Assembly (NCBI GenBank): GCA_035235625.1
Contig: CP141146.1
Location: 4,520,501-4,584,500, forward strand
Direction: 5' to 3'
DNA length: 64,000 bases
Source: Saururus chinensis
Lineage: Eukaryota; Streptophyta; Magnoliopsida; Piperales; Saururaceae
In this document: piece after piece, positions 25,109-36,959 of the stretch
Layout of the letters: every line of letters starts with the position of its first letter
Numbering within the stretch: position 1 is the first letter of the stretch
Translations under genes and position numbers: made by a program
Notes under the pieces: generated by a model
What the model was told of the DNA's origin: nothing
Databases searched by the model: none
The model's input: only the letters and a program-made list of their open reading frames with translations

Positions 25109-26479
25109 GTAATAAGTTTTAAATTGTTATAGTTTTAACCAAAAATGATCAAAATTATAATGATATGACTTGCTATTTTTAATGTGATTCCAACTATTAT
25201 TCCTTCTATATTTGTTGTATATCAAAAATAAATGTTCATCCTTAGTGGTGAGTGTGTATATATAATGAGGGCTTTTAGTTTTTATATACAAATTAAATGA
25301 TCTTAATATTTTTATGTAATAAAGTGTATATAGAATATAGTCCAATGGGTGTCTATAAATGTTATATATTAATGAAATATGTTACATTCTTTGATAACCA
25401 TTTACTCACTGCAATTAAGTCCTTAATTAATAAATGTATGTAATACTAAGAGAAGTTACTATCTTGCCCTGATAAGAACATGAATTTACATATATTTTAT
25501 TAAGCATGTGTCACATTGAAGCAAAGGGGTATTTTGGGTAATATACTTGAACTAATTTCAATATTCCAATTTTAACTACAATGATTAGGTATTATTAAAA
25601 AAAAATTACATATTAATGAGATATTTGTGATAAAGACAATAACAAAACCCATCTTTATGTGATAAAAAATATATAACCGAACTTCTCTATTTTTAGACTG
25701 TAGTATGGATATCCAAGTAGGGATGGTCCTTGGCTAAATAGTCGACGAACAAGGCTTTTCTATGTCTACGTACGCTAACAATTTGTCCATCTACATTTTA
25801 TCTGCTGACAAAGCCTCTTTTTTAGTGGACACGACCATTGTCTATAAACATTACTTCTTAGACAATTGAATGAGAGTTGAAGCGGTAGAAGAGAACGAGA
25901 GAAGTGTTGATGACTTTAGCTATACAGGGCAAGCTAGGGTGGGGATCTATGGATTGAATAACTTAGCAAATTAATTCATTTTAAAAAGCTAAATAGAATT
26001 ATTAATATAGGACAAAAGAAATATATAGTAATTAATTTAAACGAAGAACTCAAATATAATAATAACATGATTGTATTTAAATTATCAAGAATTTAAGTAT
26101 AAGAAAATAATATTTAAAAATAGTATAGAGAAATAAAAATTATACTTTATATAAAAATATACATTATATTTAAAAGTTAACCGGACCTCAAACAAATTAA
26201 ATAGTCAGACGACGTCTTTATCTATAATCATATCTAAAAATTACTGGATAAAAAAAGGGGTTTTGGCGCTAACTACAAGAAAAGTCATAAATTTGACATT
26301 ATCTCTTAAATTTTTATCAAGACAAAAATACCCCTTTATTACTGTTTATATGCTTCTATTTCATTTCCCAATAATCCTACAGCCTGACTTTCTTGCCTTG
26401 AACATTGCATTATCAATATTATTGTCATCTTGTACTTATGGACCTCCATCTTTTGGTGGTAGATCACATGGTCTATACT
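25109..26479. other. AT-rich non-coding interval; no gene seen
   Basis: Only short open frames without recognisable protein content. Confidence 0.4.
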
Positions 26480-28384
26480 TGTAATGCCCCTGAATTTCAA
26501 TTTTTTGAAATTTGAGCGTTTGAGCCCATTAACGGTTTTTAAGACCCATTAACAGTTTTTCTTAAAATTAGACTGTCTTGAGTTGGATTCATCCAGAGAA
26601 GCCTTAAGACATTTGATAGGGCTCGTAGAGATGAATGTATCGAGCCCAAAAACGTGTTAAACAGGCACAGGGATAGTAGCTATGGAATCGGGAAGCGTGC
26701 CATAGGCGGGACCCACTTGGGATAATATGCCATTGTGTGGTCTTATTTTGTAAGGCTCTTCGATACGAGTCCAACGTACTAAGAACATGCAATTCCGCAT
26801 TGGGGGTAAGGAGTTACGCTTATTTGAATATTTAAATTTTGTTTTATATAAAAAAATAAAATTTAAAAAGAAAAAAAATAATATTTGCACATCAGCCATC
26901 ACCCTACCACATTGCGGCAGGGTGAAGCTGCCCATTGCGGCAGTTTGAAGGCTCCTGCAGCAACTAGATGCATGACATGTGTCACGCATCCGAAAAGCCT
27001 CTCAGCCTATATAAGGTGATGGAAGGGGGAGGTGCAACTCGCCCCATTCTTTCCTCCCCTCATTTCCTTTGGTGTAACGCGCATTTTGAAGCTTTAAACG
27101 CACATTCCTTCACTGTCCCTCGCCAGTTTTTGCCCGTTTAAAAACCGTTCCTAAGTAATTCAAGGGTGCCTGACGTCATGAGAATGTTTGTCTTCTGTGT
27201 TAGCCTCTCTAAAAGGTGGGAACAACCCATGGTAAGAGGAGGCCCTTTCCGCCACTCTCGGGCTGGAAGCGAAGACTGCCTCAAGCCCTCAGTGGTAGGG
27301 GAGGTTCTGCCTGCCTCACTCAAGTCAGACGAGGAGACTATCTTAGGAGAAGGGGAGGTTTCACCCGCCGCTCCTAAACTCATGAACGTGACAAGGATTC
27401 GACTATCAACCGTTATTCTAGAACGAAGGGTAGGTGGTTTTAAGCTCTAATTCTGTGCTACGTCTAGGTGTTATATTTTATAATTTATTTGTCTCTTAAA
27501 TAAATTATTATTTTGAAATGGATATGATTAAGGGTGGACATGCGCTAAAATAATAGCGTCATGTATGCCTCTTACTGGGATTTTGTTGTGATATATTTAT
27601 TAAAATATTATTATTATTTAGAATATATTTATGAATTATTTGACCGGATTTGAATGATAGTTATTTGGTATAAAGCCCAAAAACTATGATTGGTTTTGAA
27701 GGGTAGCTATTTGGTATAAAACTCAAAAGCTATCGGAGTTAGGACTCCTAGGTACCACCTATTATGGCATATGGCACGCTCATGAAGTTGGATATCGTGG
27801 AAAAATCTTCTTCGTTCTGATCCTGTTGCCCCAAGAGCACAGGTGTATGTCACTCTGGTATCGGTGACATTCTATGAATGATGATTTATCCGATTTTGAA
27901 TTATTTATCAGATTATGACTACGAATGATTTATAAGAGTTTTATCGGATTCTGTGAAGAACTATTTTATTTGACTTTTTGTATAAGAAGTGTGAGTCGAC
28001 TTTTGAGTATAAATGATTATGATATATTTATTTATGTTTTATGTTTTAGCATGTTAATAGAATTTAACTCTATCTATTGAGTATAATTATACTCACCAAC
28101 CCCTAGATGCTGCAGGTCTGACTGACGGAGACAATATTAATGAATATTGTTCGTAGAACTTTAAAAGATCTATGCTTTATTACATTCTTTTGTCATGTAT
28201 TAATTTTAGATGTGCACAACTTTGATTTTGTTAAGGCACGATAGGCTTTATTTTGTAAAGTTTTTGTAATTATGTAAATAAATGAATAGTTACTCTTCTG
28301 TGTATAGTTGATCTTGGCCCATTTATAATTACGAATTGGCGGCACTCCAACCTTTAATTTAATTTAAAAAGTAGGGGCACTACA
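26480..28384 (-). mobile_element. Solo LTR (family B), inverted copy with TSD ATACT
   Basis: On the plus strand it starts TGTAATGCCCCTG and ends GGGGCACTACA. It is the reverse complement counterpart of 1041-3237. The flanks ATACT at 26475-26479 and 28385-28389 are a perfect 5-bp duplication. On the minus strand a TATA-like CTTATATAGG lies near 27010. The 54-bp minisatellite is represented by fewer, more diverged units at about 27240-27370. There is no internal domain. Confidence 0.88.
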
Positions 28385-29394
28385 ATACTATTTCATCACC
28401 TTTGGTCCAAAAATGCATCTCAATTCTATCCATTTTATATTAGAGTATAATGTAAATAGTGAAAATTCGGCATGGGGCCTCATAAATTGAATAAAAATCA
28501 AAACACAACCATTGCATGTGGTTTCATCTGAATGTGTATCAGAACTCACATGAAACAAAATACAAATGCTCAATTAAGAAGTCAATATACAATTAACCAC
28601 ATAATTTGTGCCTTACAAGCTGATTTACCATTGTCATCACATTTCAGCTAGAGAAATGATTTTTTTCTTCTTAGAGCCACAAATTCAGACAATAATTATC
28701 AAGCATAGTGGAAGGATTTTAGGTCGTTGTCCTGAAACATGCACTATATTCTGACGATGACATATAAAGTTGAAGAGCACAAGAGAAAATATAGGGCGAA
28801 GCCATGAAAGCTCAAGTTTGTCGCAAAAGGGAGTAGTTAGTTGGGAGTTTATTATTGCACTATCAAATTAACTTAGAAAATGAGTGTTTAATATAAAGTG
28901 TAAATATTTAGTGTCTTTGTATATTACAAAAAGAGTAAATATTTAATCTTTTTGTTATATAAAATGAGTAAATATTTATTGTCTTTATTTTCAATAATAT
29001 TTGTCAGCGTTGTTGATTGTTGTCCCTCCTTCCCGCAGCAGCTTTAGTCAGTGTTTGACTCGGTAGAAAGGCCAGCAAATTGAGGTGACCTTGCGCAATT
29101 AGAAGACAATTCCCGACTAGAATTGCGGATGCCTTCCGGACAGATTGCCCAAACCGGCTAATAAGGTGGTTGGTGGGAACAATGATCTCAAGGGCATCGA
29201 AGCTCCTAACCTGGTTGAAGCTAACTAGAAGTTGGTTGTGACAAGGGTAGTGAGGTTGATGTTGATGAAGTCCTTGGTAGTCACGGTGATGGTAGGGTCA
29301 TTGTCGGGAAGGAGGTGCTTGTTGAGGATAAGGGGGTGACATAGGTGATGATGAGTGGCTTGTGGTAGTGGGAAGAGGGTGTGGTGGAGGCGGT
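28385..29394. other. Intergenic; one unassigned open stretch on the minus strand near 29004-29230
   Basis: Reading on the minus strand from about 29230 to a stop at 29004-29006 gives an open, evenly composed frame containing SFDALEIIVPTNHLISRFG and SVRKASAILVGN. I do not recognise the protein. A 5' AG (cag|GTTAGG) would allow it to be an exon. It may be a gene relic and is not called as CDS. Confidence 0.3.
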
Positions 29395-31993
29395 ACTGGA
29401 GCTGCCATGGATGGAGGAAAAGGCGAAGGAGAAGGAGGCGGGGGTGGTGCTAGTGTTAGTGTTGGTGCCGATGATAGTGATGATGGAGTGCTCGGTAGAA
29501 GACTTGTAGCAAAGATCTAAACAAAAGAAGAAAAAATTAGAAGGGAAGAAAAAGATGGGGTGAGACGGCAATTCCTAGTTGGTTTTGCCATCCCACCATA
29601 TTGTGAAATTTGTAACTTATTGAAAGTATGAACAGGCACATTCGCCGAGAAATGGGGAAAGACGCGATATTCTTTTGGTCGTCGTCTCACAACCCGCCCA
29701 TAAAATAAAGTATGAACAAACATCTTGTATACCAACTGCTTTACAACTATATTATTTTAGGAGCATATTGAGTCAGGCATAAAACAAACCTTGAAGCATC
29801 TGTTGGTCTTCAAGTTTAAGAAAATGATGAATAGACCCATATATTTGTGAGAACATTCTAACCCCAAAACCTTGATAAAATGCTAAATGTACATTACATC
29901 ACTATCATGATAGGGATTTACGTCATAGGCATAAACTAAAACAATAGTACATTGAATGAAAAAAAACCCCATCAATGCTAAAAAAATTATATTTTAATAA
30001 AAAAAATTAAGTTAAAAAGTATAAAAGAAAAAAAATATTATATTTTAATAAAAGTCAAACCAAATAGCCTAGGATAGTCCGAAAGAGAGCTTAGAGGCTG
30101 AAATCGGTTTAAGAAATTATGTTTTCTTTTTATGCCGGCCCCACAATAAAAAGTTACGAAAACGGCATTTTTTCAAATGCCATGGAAAAAATGTCATCCG
30201 AGCTTCTACGTGTTGGCTGGTGAAGCTTCACCGGGGGATTACAACTCAAAAAATTGACTAGACACACGGCTACAAATACTTCAGACATCGACGAGACGAA
30301 TATTCAAAGTACTATCCAAAGTTCTACGTGATGCCTCAGCTTTCCCCTGCCATTAACGACTTTTCTCATTACCTATAAAAAAAATAAAAAAATCTTTCGT
30401 GAGAGAAAGTGTAGCTGGATGTATAGACTCTTCTAGCGTGACGTAATGAGAAGCCGCCCCATCACTAGATAAGGTAGAGAGAAAATTCTGCAACTAATCA
30501 TAAATGTGTTCATACATACAAACCCCGTGGATACATTTTTCTTCCACCCCGAGGATTGTGGAATGGTCTGTCTGAGATAATTTTCTATGAGTTGCCGGAG
30601 ATGGGACCCATATATGTGGGGTAGGTGAGATTACTTTCCTTTATATTCTTCTCCTTCTAGCAACTTCCCACCACCAGCTCAGGTCTTTGGAGTTCATCCC
30701 ATTGCCCGCCATTGTCTTCTCCTTCTACCAACCATGCTGTCACCGTTGAACCAGCCCAGGGATTCCGACGAGAACACGAGCTGTTTGTACGCCATGCAGC
30801 TGGCCAGCCTCTCCGTCCTCCCCATGTCCGTCAAGGCCGCCATCGAGCTGGGCATCTTCGAGATCATAGCCAAGGCCGGGCCGGGAGCTTATCTCTCCCC
30901 GGCTGAGATCGCCGCTCAGCTCCCCACCGAGAACCTGCAGGCCCCCACCATGTTGGACCGTATCCTCCGCCTGCTGGCGAGCTACTCCGTCCTCAGCTAC
31001 TCCCTCGCCACCCTCAAAGACGGATGCATTGAGCGGCGCTATGGCATGGCCCCGGTCACCAAGTTCCTGGTGAAGAACGAGGACGGTGTGTCCATTGATC
31101 CTCTGGTCCTCATGATCCAGGATAAGGTCACCATGGGAATGTGGTAAAAAGTTCTTTCTCGATCTCACTCACTTATTGCCACTCACCCCATACGAGGAGA
31201 ATTCAGATTTTTTGGTATCCATGTCTTTACTTATACGTATCGGACATTATCGATCGGGCAAAAGCGATTGAATTTGTATTAGCCAATAGTTATGAAGCAC
31301 CGCCTGAGCTCATTTGTACTCCCTCGGGTAATAATTGCTCAATTTAAAAAAAATAATAGTTTTATTAAATAATAAAACTCACATAAAAAAGGAATATTAT
31401 TAGTTTTTGAGTACTTATTTATTTAAATCAAACAAAATAAAATTACTAATATAAAATATATTATATTTTTAAATAGAGGCATTATTTTAAGATAGAAGAA
31501 GTATTATATAATATTAAAGGCCCCTTCAAGCCTAATTTCCGTTACTTAGACTCATGATCGGTCTATATAGGGCTCCAAACATACTACAAAAAGTGGGACA
31601 TTACCGCTTTATATACCATGTTTGGAGCCTTGTCCTCAATACTTACTTTATATACTGTTTAGAGCCCGATGGATTGTGGGGCTGGTCACGAAGAACCGAT
31701 TAAAAAAAATATATTTTTAGTCCTTTCTGTCCGCCACATTGATGAAGGTTATATGACCTGATTTGGTAGGGGGGCCCACATAAACTGTACATCTGGCGTA
31801 AAATGAGAGTGAATCCCACGCCATGTATCTAAATGTACCCCAAAAACCCCTTAATATCATATTTCTTATTTACTCAACATAAAAATTTTAAAATTTCTTG
31901 GAAATTTCCTTGTAATATATTTTCTTATTACAAAAATTTAATACCCCTCATACTGTATATATTTTAATAAAAATTATAATTTTATTTGTGTAT
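29395..31993 (+). repeat. Segmental duplication, copy A (O-methyltransferase promoter, exon 1, intron start)
   Basis: Homologous to about 51797-54080 plus 54610-55113 in the same orientation. Shared landmarks in order are 'catggatggaggaaaa', 'ggtagaagacttgtagcaa', 'aaatttgtaacttattgaaagtatgaacaggcacattcg', 'ttctacgtgatgcctcagctttc', the promoter TTTATATTCTT, exon 1, and intron text up to 'ataaaaattataa'. It continues as 'accattatccctaccccaat' at 32702, interrupted in this copy by a MITE. Confidence 0.85.
30640..30647 (+). promoter_or_regulatory. Probable TATA box of the O-methyltransferase gene
   Basis: TTTATATT about 90 bp upstream of the ATG at 30734. The same box is kept in the duplicate at 52951-52958. 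Confidence 0.5.
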
Positions 31994-34900
31994 ATGGAAG
32001 GCCGTATATGTACCGTATCGGTCGACACCGATACGGTAAGGGGGGCGATATGCCCCCCACAATATTTTATGATGCATACCGGCCATGTTGTATCGATATA
32101 GCCGATATGTATCGATATTATATTAAAAAATTAATTTTTTTATTTTAAAAAAATACTTTTTAATTAAAAAATTAATTTTTTTTCAAAAAAAATAATTCAA
32201 ATCTAACTTCTTTGAAAGTTTAAGTTTTAGTTATATCAAAAATAATAATTTTAAAGTTATATGAGATCAATACAAATAGGTCTATACAATTTACATAATT
32301 ATCTTTTTTGCATATAGTTATCTACAAATATACATTTATTTAAACATATAACTTAGACTCATATTAAGTATATTATTTATTTTTAAAATAAATTAATTTT
32401 AAAGCACTTAATTTGGGAAAGAATGACCAATAATTTAAATTAGACGGAGAGCATAATAGTATATAGTTCTAAATAAACTAATTTTAGAATACACTTATCG
32501 GTTGATACGGCATTATATTGTCTTATTATGCTCTAAAAGAAGTATTATAATAATATATTATTAGTTATAATATTTTTTTATGTTTATATTAAAGAGTTTA
32601 TGTCCATTTCGGCGTGTATCAAGCGTATCATCGACGCGTACCCGTATCCATAGTCATTGATACTCTTATGCGTATCGATACGGCCTTCCATGCTTGTGTA
32701 TACCATTATCCCTACCCCAATAATATTCTCCTTCTTTGGCACGGGGACCATGGAAGGCCGTATCGACCGATACAGTACAGGGGGCGATACGCCCCCATAG
32801 TATTTTACGATGCGTATTGGCCGTATCGGCCATACCGTATCGATACGGTCGATACGTATCGATACTATATTAAAAAGTTAATTTTTTTTATTTAAAAAAA
32901 TACTTTTTAATTAAAAAATTAATTTTTTTCCCAAAAAAAAATTTTTGAAAATTTTTTCTTAAAAATAAAAACACAATTCAAACCTAACTTCTTTGAAAGT
33001 TTAAGTTTTAGTTATATTAAAAATAATAATTTTAAAGTTATATGAGATCAATACAAGTAGGTCTATACAATTTACATTATTATTTTTTTTTGCATATAGT
33101 TATCTACAAATATACATTTATTTAAACATATAACTTAGACTCATATTAAGTATATTATTTATTTTTAAAATAAATTAATTTTAAAGCACTTAATTTGGGA
33201 AAGAATGACCAATAATTTATATTGGACGGAGAGCATAATAGTATATAGTTCTAAATGAATTAATTTTAGAATACCCGTATCGGTTGATACGACATTATAT
33301 AGTCTTATTATACTCTAAAAGAAGTATTATAATGATATATTATTAGTTATAATATTTTTTTATGTTTATAAAAGAGTTTATGCCCGTTTCGACGCGTATC
33401 AAGCGTATCATTGGCGCATACCCATATCCATAGTCATCGATACTCTTATGCGTATCGATACGGCCTTCCATGGTTTTGCCTCCATTGACGTCGACCGCAC
33501 ACAGTCCCAACATCTCAACCATCACCGTGACAGATAGTGAAATTCCCACCAAAAAGTACCCTAAAAATTCACATCATCTCTAAGTATTTGTTGTGTACTT
33601 TTAATGTAAAAAATATTATTTTTAGGAACACATATGAAATATTAATATTAGGTTGTTTGTGTATAAAATTTATATAAGATTTCGTTAATTTTGTCCTAAT
33701 TTTAATATAAATTATCAGAATTATATTTTTTTAGAAAATAGGTAAAAATTAAAAAAAAGTTGATTCTAAGTTGTGTTGGAATCCCAACCCCTGGTTTAAA
33801 AATTATAAATTTTATTATTTTTTTAATAGTTACTTCTTATATCGATTTAAGCCTTAAAAAACATAATATATAGGTGAAGTCTACTTTAAAAGTTTAAAAT
33901 TATCAACCTTTGTGGAATCTTGTTTAATAGAACTTAAATTTAGGAGTGTAATAGTACTAAAAACGTATATATCTAAATTCAGGATAGAGAGTTATATTAG
34001 TTTGAAGTTTTAAAATTAGGTTTGACACACAATATCTGAATTTATTCTAAAAATTTTCATTACTAACCCTAATTTACACTTGTTATGAATTTTTTAAATT
34101 AATTATAAAAATTTGCACTTCAATTTCTAAAAAACCTATACCCAAACAACCCCTAAAATTAACATTAGCCTTTGTACGTGTCTACCCTCAATTTCATGGA
34201 TAAAGGGCTCTGGGCATTTTTTATGCTGGGCTCATTGTCATGAAAACGAGTCTCTCCTCGCTCACTTTGAATTATTCTAGTTGGGATAAGAAGTGAGTAA
34301 AAAAAGTAGGGGTTCATGCATGGGGCTAGGAGAGCAGATTAAAAAATAATGAATATTTAGGTAAAACAGGGATTAAGGGGATTCTTGAGGTGTATATAAA
34401 CGCGTAGTACACAATCTGATCCTTGTCGTACATTTGCTTGAGATAGTAATACATATTTCATTCGTTTTAATTCCTTATCTTATGGGTCATAGAATAAAGT
34501 TGTTATGACTAAATATTGGAGTGAATTGACTAACGACATTGAAGAACGGGATTGGTGCAGCTACTACTTGAAGGATGCGGTGTTGGATGGCGGGATCCCC
34601 TTCCACAAGGCCTACGGGATGTCATGCTTTGAGTACAATGGCAAAGACCCGAGGTACAACAAGTTGTTCAACCAGGGCATGTCGGACCTCTCCACCATGA
34701 CGTTGAAGACGCTCTTGGAGACTTACAAAGGGTTTGAAGGGCTGGGCAGCCTCGTGGACGTTGGCGGTGGAGTGGGAGTCACCACCCACCTCATCGTCTC
34801 CAAGTACCCCCACATCAAGGGCATCAACTTCGACTTGAAGTTCGTTATTGAAGATGCTCCTGCTTATCCTGGTTGGTATCTAGATTCTTGTGCTGCCTTG

Positions 34901-35519
34901 ATCAATGGCCCTCGTCAAAACATTTGTCTTTTGGGTTCTTAATGGATCATTGTCGTGTATGTTTTATTGCAGGCGTGGAACATGTTGGTGGAGACATGTT
35001 TGTGAGCGTTCCTAGTGCCGATGCCATTTTCATGAAGGTATGAACTTTTAATTCTGATCGCATAGGTGGTCACATAAACATGTACAAGAAAGTCAATTGA
35101 GTGAGGTCCTGCCCATGACCCTCTTTTAATCTCAGTGGGTGGTAAATATAGGCTTCATTCAAGTGTTTGGTGTGTGTAATTAATTTTATACTGAAGTAAT
35201 ATGAAGTGGCTTTGTCACCTGGCAGTATATATTGCATGCTTGGACCGACGAGCAATGCTTGAAGCTGCTGCAGAACTGCTACAAGGCTCTGCCAGACTCA
35301 GGCAAGGTCATAATAATGGAGATGGCTGTCTCGGAGGCCCCAGAGGGAACTCTTGGGGCCAATGTGGCGTTCCATTTAGACGTGTTCATGCTGGCTCATC
35401 ATGGGGCAAAAGAGAGGAGCCACAAGGAGTTTGAGGGCCTGGCCAAGGCAGCAGGGTTCTCCGGGTTCAAGGCCGTCTGCTCGGTTTACAACACATGGGT
35501 CATGGAGTTCTACAAGTAG
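30734..35519 (+). CDS. COMT-like: COMT-type S-adenosylmethionine-dependent O-methyltransferase, four exons
   Basis: Cytosolic class-II plant O-methyltransferase, the family that methylates caffeic-acid-type phenolics, flavonoids and alkaloid precursors. Exons 30734-31143, 34561-34871, 34973-35037 and 35226-35519 join in phase, all introns GT...AG, to give 359 residues (family about 360). Residues 1-110 form the dimerisation domain. The SAM site LVDVGGGVG is at 201-209, then NFDL and GGDMF. Catalytic His266 lies in LHAWTDE, with Glu294 and Glu325 the expected flanking acids. Departures from bona fide COMT: LMIQDK where LMNQDK is usual (substrate Asn to Ile128), EYNG where EYHG is usual, LHAW where CHDW is usual, Trp to Cys137 at the exon 1/2 joint, and one residue missing before KER. 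It therefore probably has a changed substrate. Intron 1 is 3.4 kb and hosts two MITEs. A second, broken copy of exon 1 is at 53 kb. Confidence 0.9.
31994..32691. mobile_element. Mutator-like MITE, copy a, in O-methyltransferase intron 1
   Basis: The inverted termini ATGGAAGGCCGTAT and ATACGGCCTTCCAT are perfect over 14 bp, followed by GTATCGATAC-type subterminal repeats and an AT-rich core. Flanks ATTTGTGTAT (31984-31993) and GCTTGTGTAT (32692-32701) agree at 8 of 10 bases, fitting a 9-10 bp Mutator-type duplication. The orthologous site in the 55-kb duplicate lacks it. Confidence 0.78.
32750..33471. mobile_element. Mutator-like MITE, copy b, in O-methyltransferase intron 1
   Basis: Has the same 14-bp termini and nearly the same interior as copy a, in the same orientation, only 58 bp downstream. 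No matching flanking duplication is seen (CACGGGGACC versus GGTTTTGCCT), so it may have arisen by duplication of copy a or have lost one flank. Copy b has an extra stretch near 32935-32970. Confidence 0.75.
33472..34560 (+). other. Remainder of O-methyltransferase intron 1
   Basis: AT-rich intron sequence ending GGATTGGTGCAG before exon 2. No further element is recognised. Confidence 0.6.
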
Positions 35520-35594
35520 GTTGGGTTGGCCACGGGTGATGTAGATGTTTTTCTTTATGCATTATGGATTGGAAGTTTGTGTGCGTGTGAACAA

Positions 35595-35600
35595 AATAAA
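35595..35600 (+). promoter_or_regulatory. Possible polyadenylation signal AATAAA
   Basis: AATAAA 76 bp after the stop codon of the O-methyltransferase gene. Confidence 0.45.
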
Positions 35601-36119
35601 ATCGATTTTTAGGGAAGAGTCTTTCCCGCTGCCTTCTCACAATGAGAGTGTAAGTTGAGCATGGCGTTCATATCGATACGGTACATGTTAGCGTCAACAA
35701 TTGTGCATGTTAGCGTCAACGATATTTGATACTAAGGCGTGACAGCCATTAAGCAATTTTCCTTTTTGTTGTAGTATTACATCATGAATAAGTTTTAAAA
35801 AGCTTGCGTATGGAACGGGTATGTGCTGACCATTTTACCAATCAATGTACCGAGCAGACAAAATATAATAACAATATGCAACTGGAGTAGATGTTAAATT
35901 ATCATAATCTGACCAAATTCTTGATCACATTCTGGAGTCGTACTTATCCAATCAATCCCACTGAACCCTTGGATAAACGCAAAGAAAAACATTGACAGTG
36001 AGCCAAAGGATGGCAATTAATTTATGAGTAGTTCTTTTGTGACCTTAAACTCTAGTTTCTTAATTTATATGCCCTGCATCTAGTTTGTGATGTGATCGAG
36101 CTTATATTTATGACAAGAG
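35601..36119. other. Spacer between the O-methyltransferase and the Copia element
   Basis: AT-rich, with 'catgttagcgtcaac' repeated at 35685 and 35708; no gene. Confidence 0.4.
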
Positions 36120-36507
36120 TGATAGAACTTAATACAGGGACTAGGCATACCTGTAACTATTATGATTGAGAACCTCTTTAACAAAACTTGATCTTTAGCT
36201 AATCCTCTTCATAATCACAATAGTATTTCTAGTTTAAAATTTGGCTGAGAGTAATCTCGCTTAAGACACCGAATTAGGATGACTAATGGTGTATTTATAA
36301 CTAAACTAGGACACCACTGTAAAGAACCCTAGAATCCTGATCGTCCATCCATAGGTTATCCAATGGTTCAGATTCGCCACTTAAAACCATAGCTTAATGG
36401 GTACTCTGATTCAGGCCCATTACCCAAACAGTTTTATAAAAGCCCAAAACAGTGTCAATTGAGATAGTTGGGCCACTTTATGTTTTAATACAAAACAAAG
36501 CCCAACA
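36120..36507 (-). repeat. 3' LTR of the Copia element
   Basis: On the minus strand it starts TGTTGGGCTTTG and ends TAAGTTCTATCA. It is about 92-93% identical to 42355-42742 by hand count. Confidence 0.95.
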
Positions 36508-36518
36508 TTTTCCCACTT
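36508..36518 (-). promoter_or_regulatory. Polypurine tract of the Copia element
   Basis: Minus strand AAGTGGGAAAA directly before the 3' LTR, the plus-strand primer site for reverse transcription. Confidence 0.7.
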
Positions 36519-36959
36519 AGCACAACTTCTCAATTGAGTCATAAAAAGACTAAACTCAATTAATCTAAATTTAAGAAAAATGTTTTAGTTAAAAAGTAAC
36601 CAAGTGGGTAATGAGAAACTTTAAAATGATTTTTGTATGCACATACAATGTTTGAAAAAATAATACCCTTCAAACTGTATGTGGTAAATTTATACTTTTA
36701 CAAAATGTCATAATCGCATTAATCAAGGCGGTTATATCTTTAAAGGAGAACATTCTCTTCCATGTATCACAATGCAACTAATTAATTCTGTTTGAGTGCT
36801 ATATGTGGCAAAATATATTTATGAGTAAAGGCATGCTCCCACTCATTTTGTAAATATTGTCTCATACTTAACTACACTGAAAAAAAATGAGACACCATGA
36901 GAAAAAAAAACTGTAACTGCTATGATAAATAAGTAAAGTCCAGAAGTACATAAGCAAAA

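Noticed and set aside
29281-29571. 96-codon Ser/Thr-rich minus-strand frame
   Set aside because: Low-complexity and only partly conserved in the duplicate, where it is broken.
30740-31168. 142-codon minus-strand frame opposite O-methyltransferase exon 1
   Set aside because: Shadow of a GC-rich real exon; no similarity to any family.
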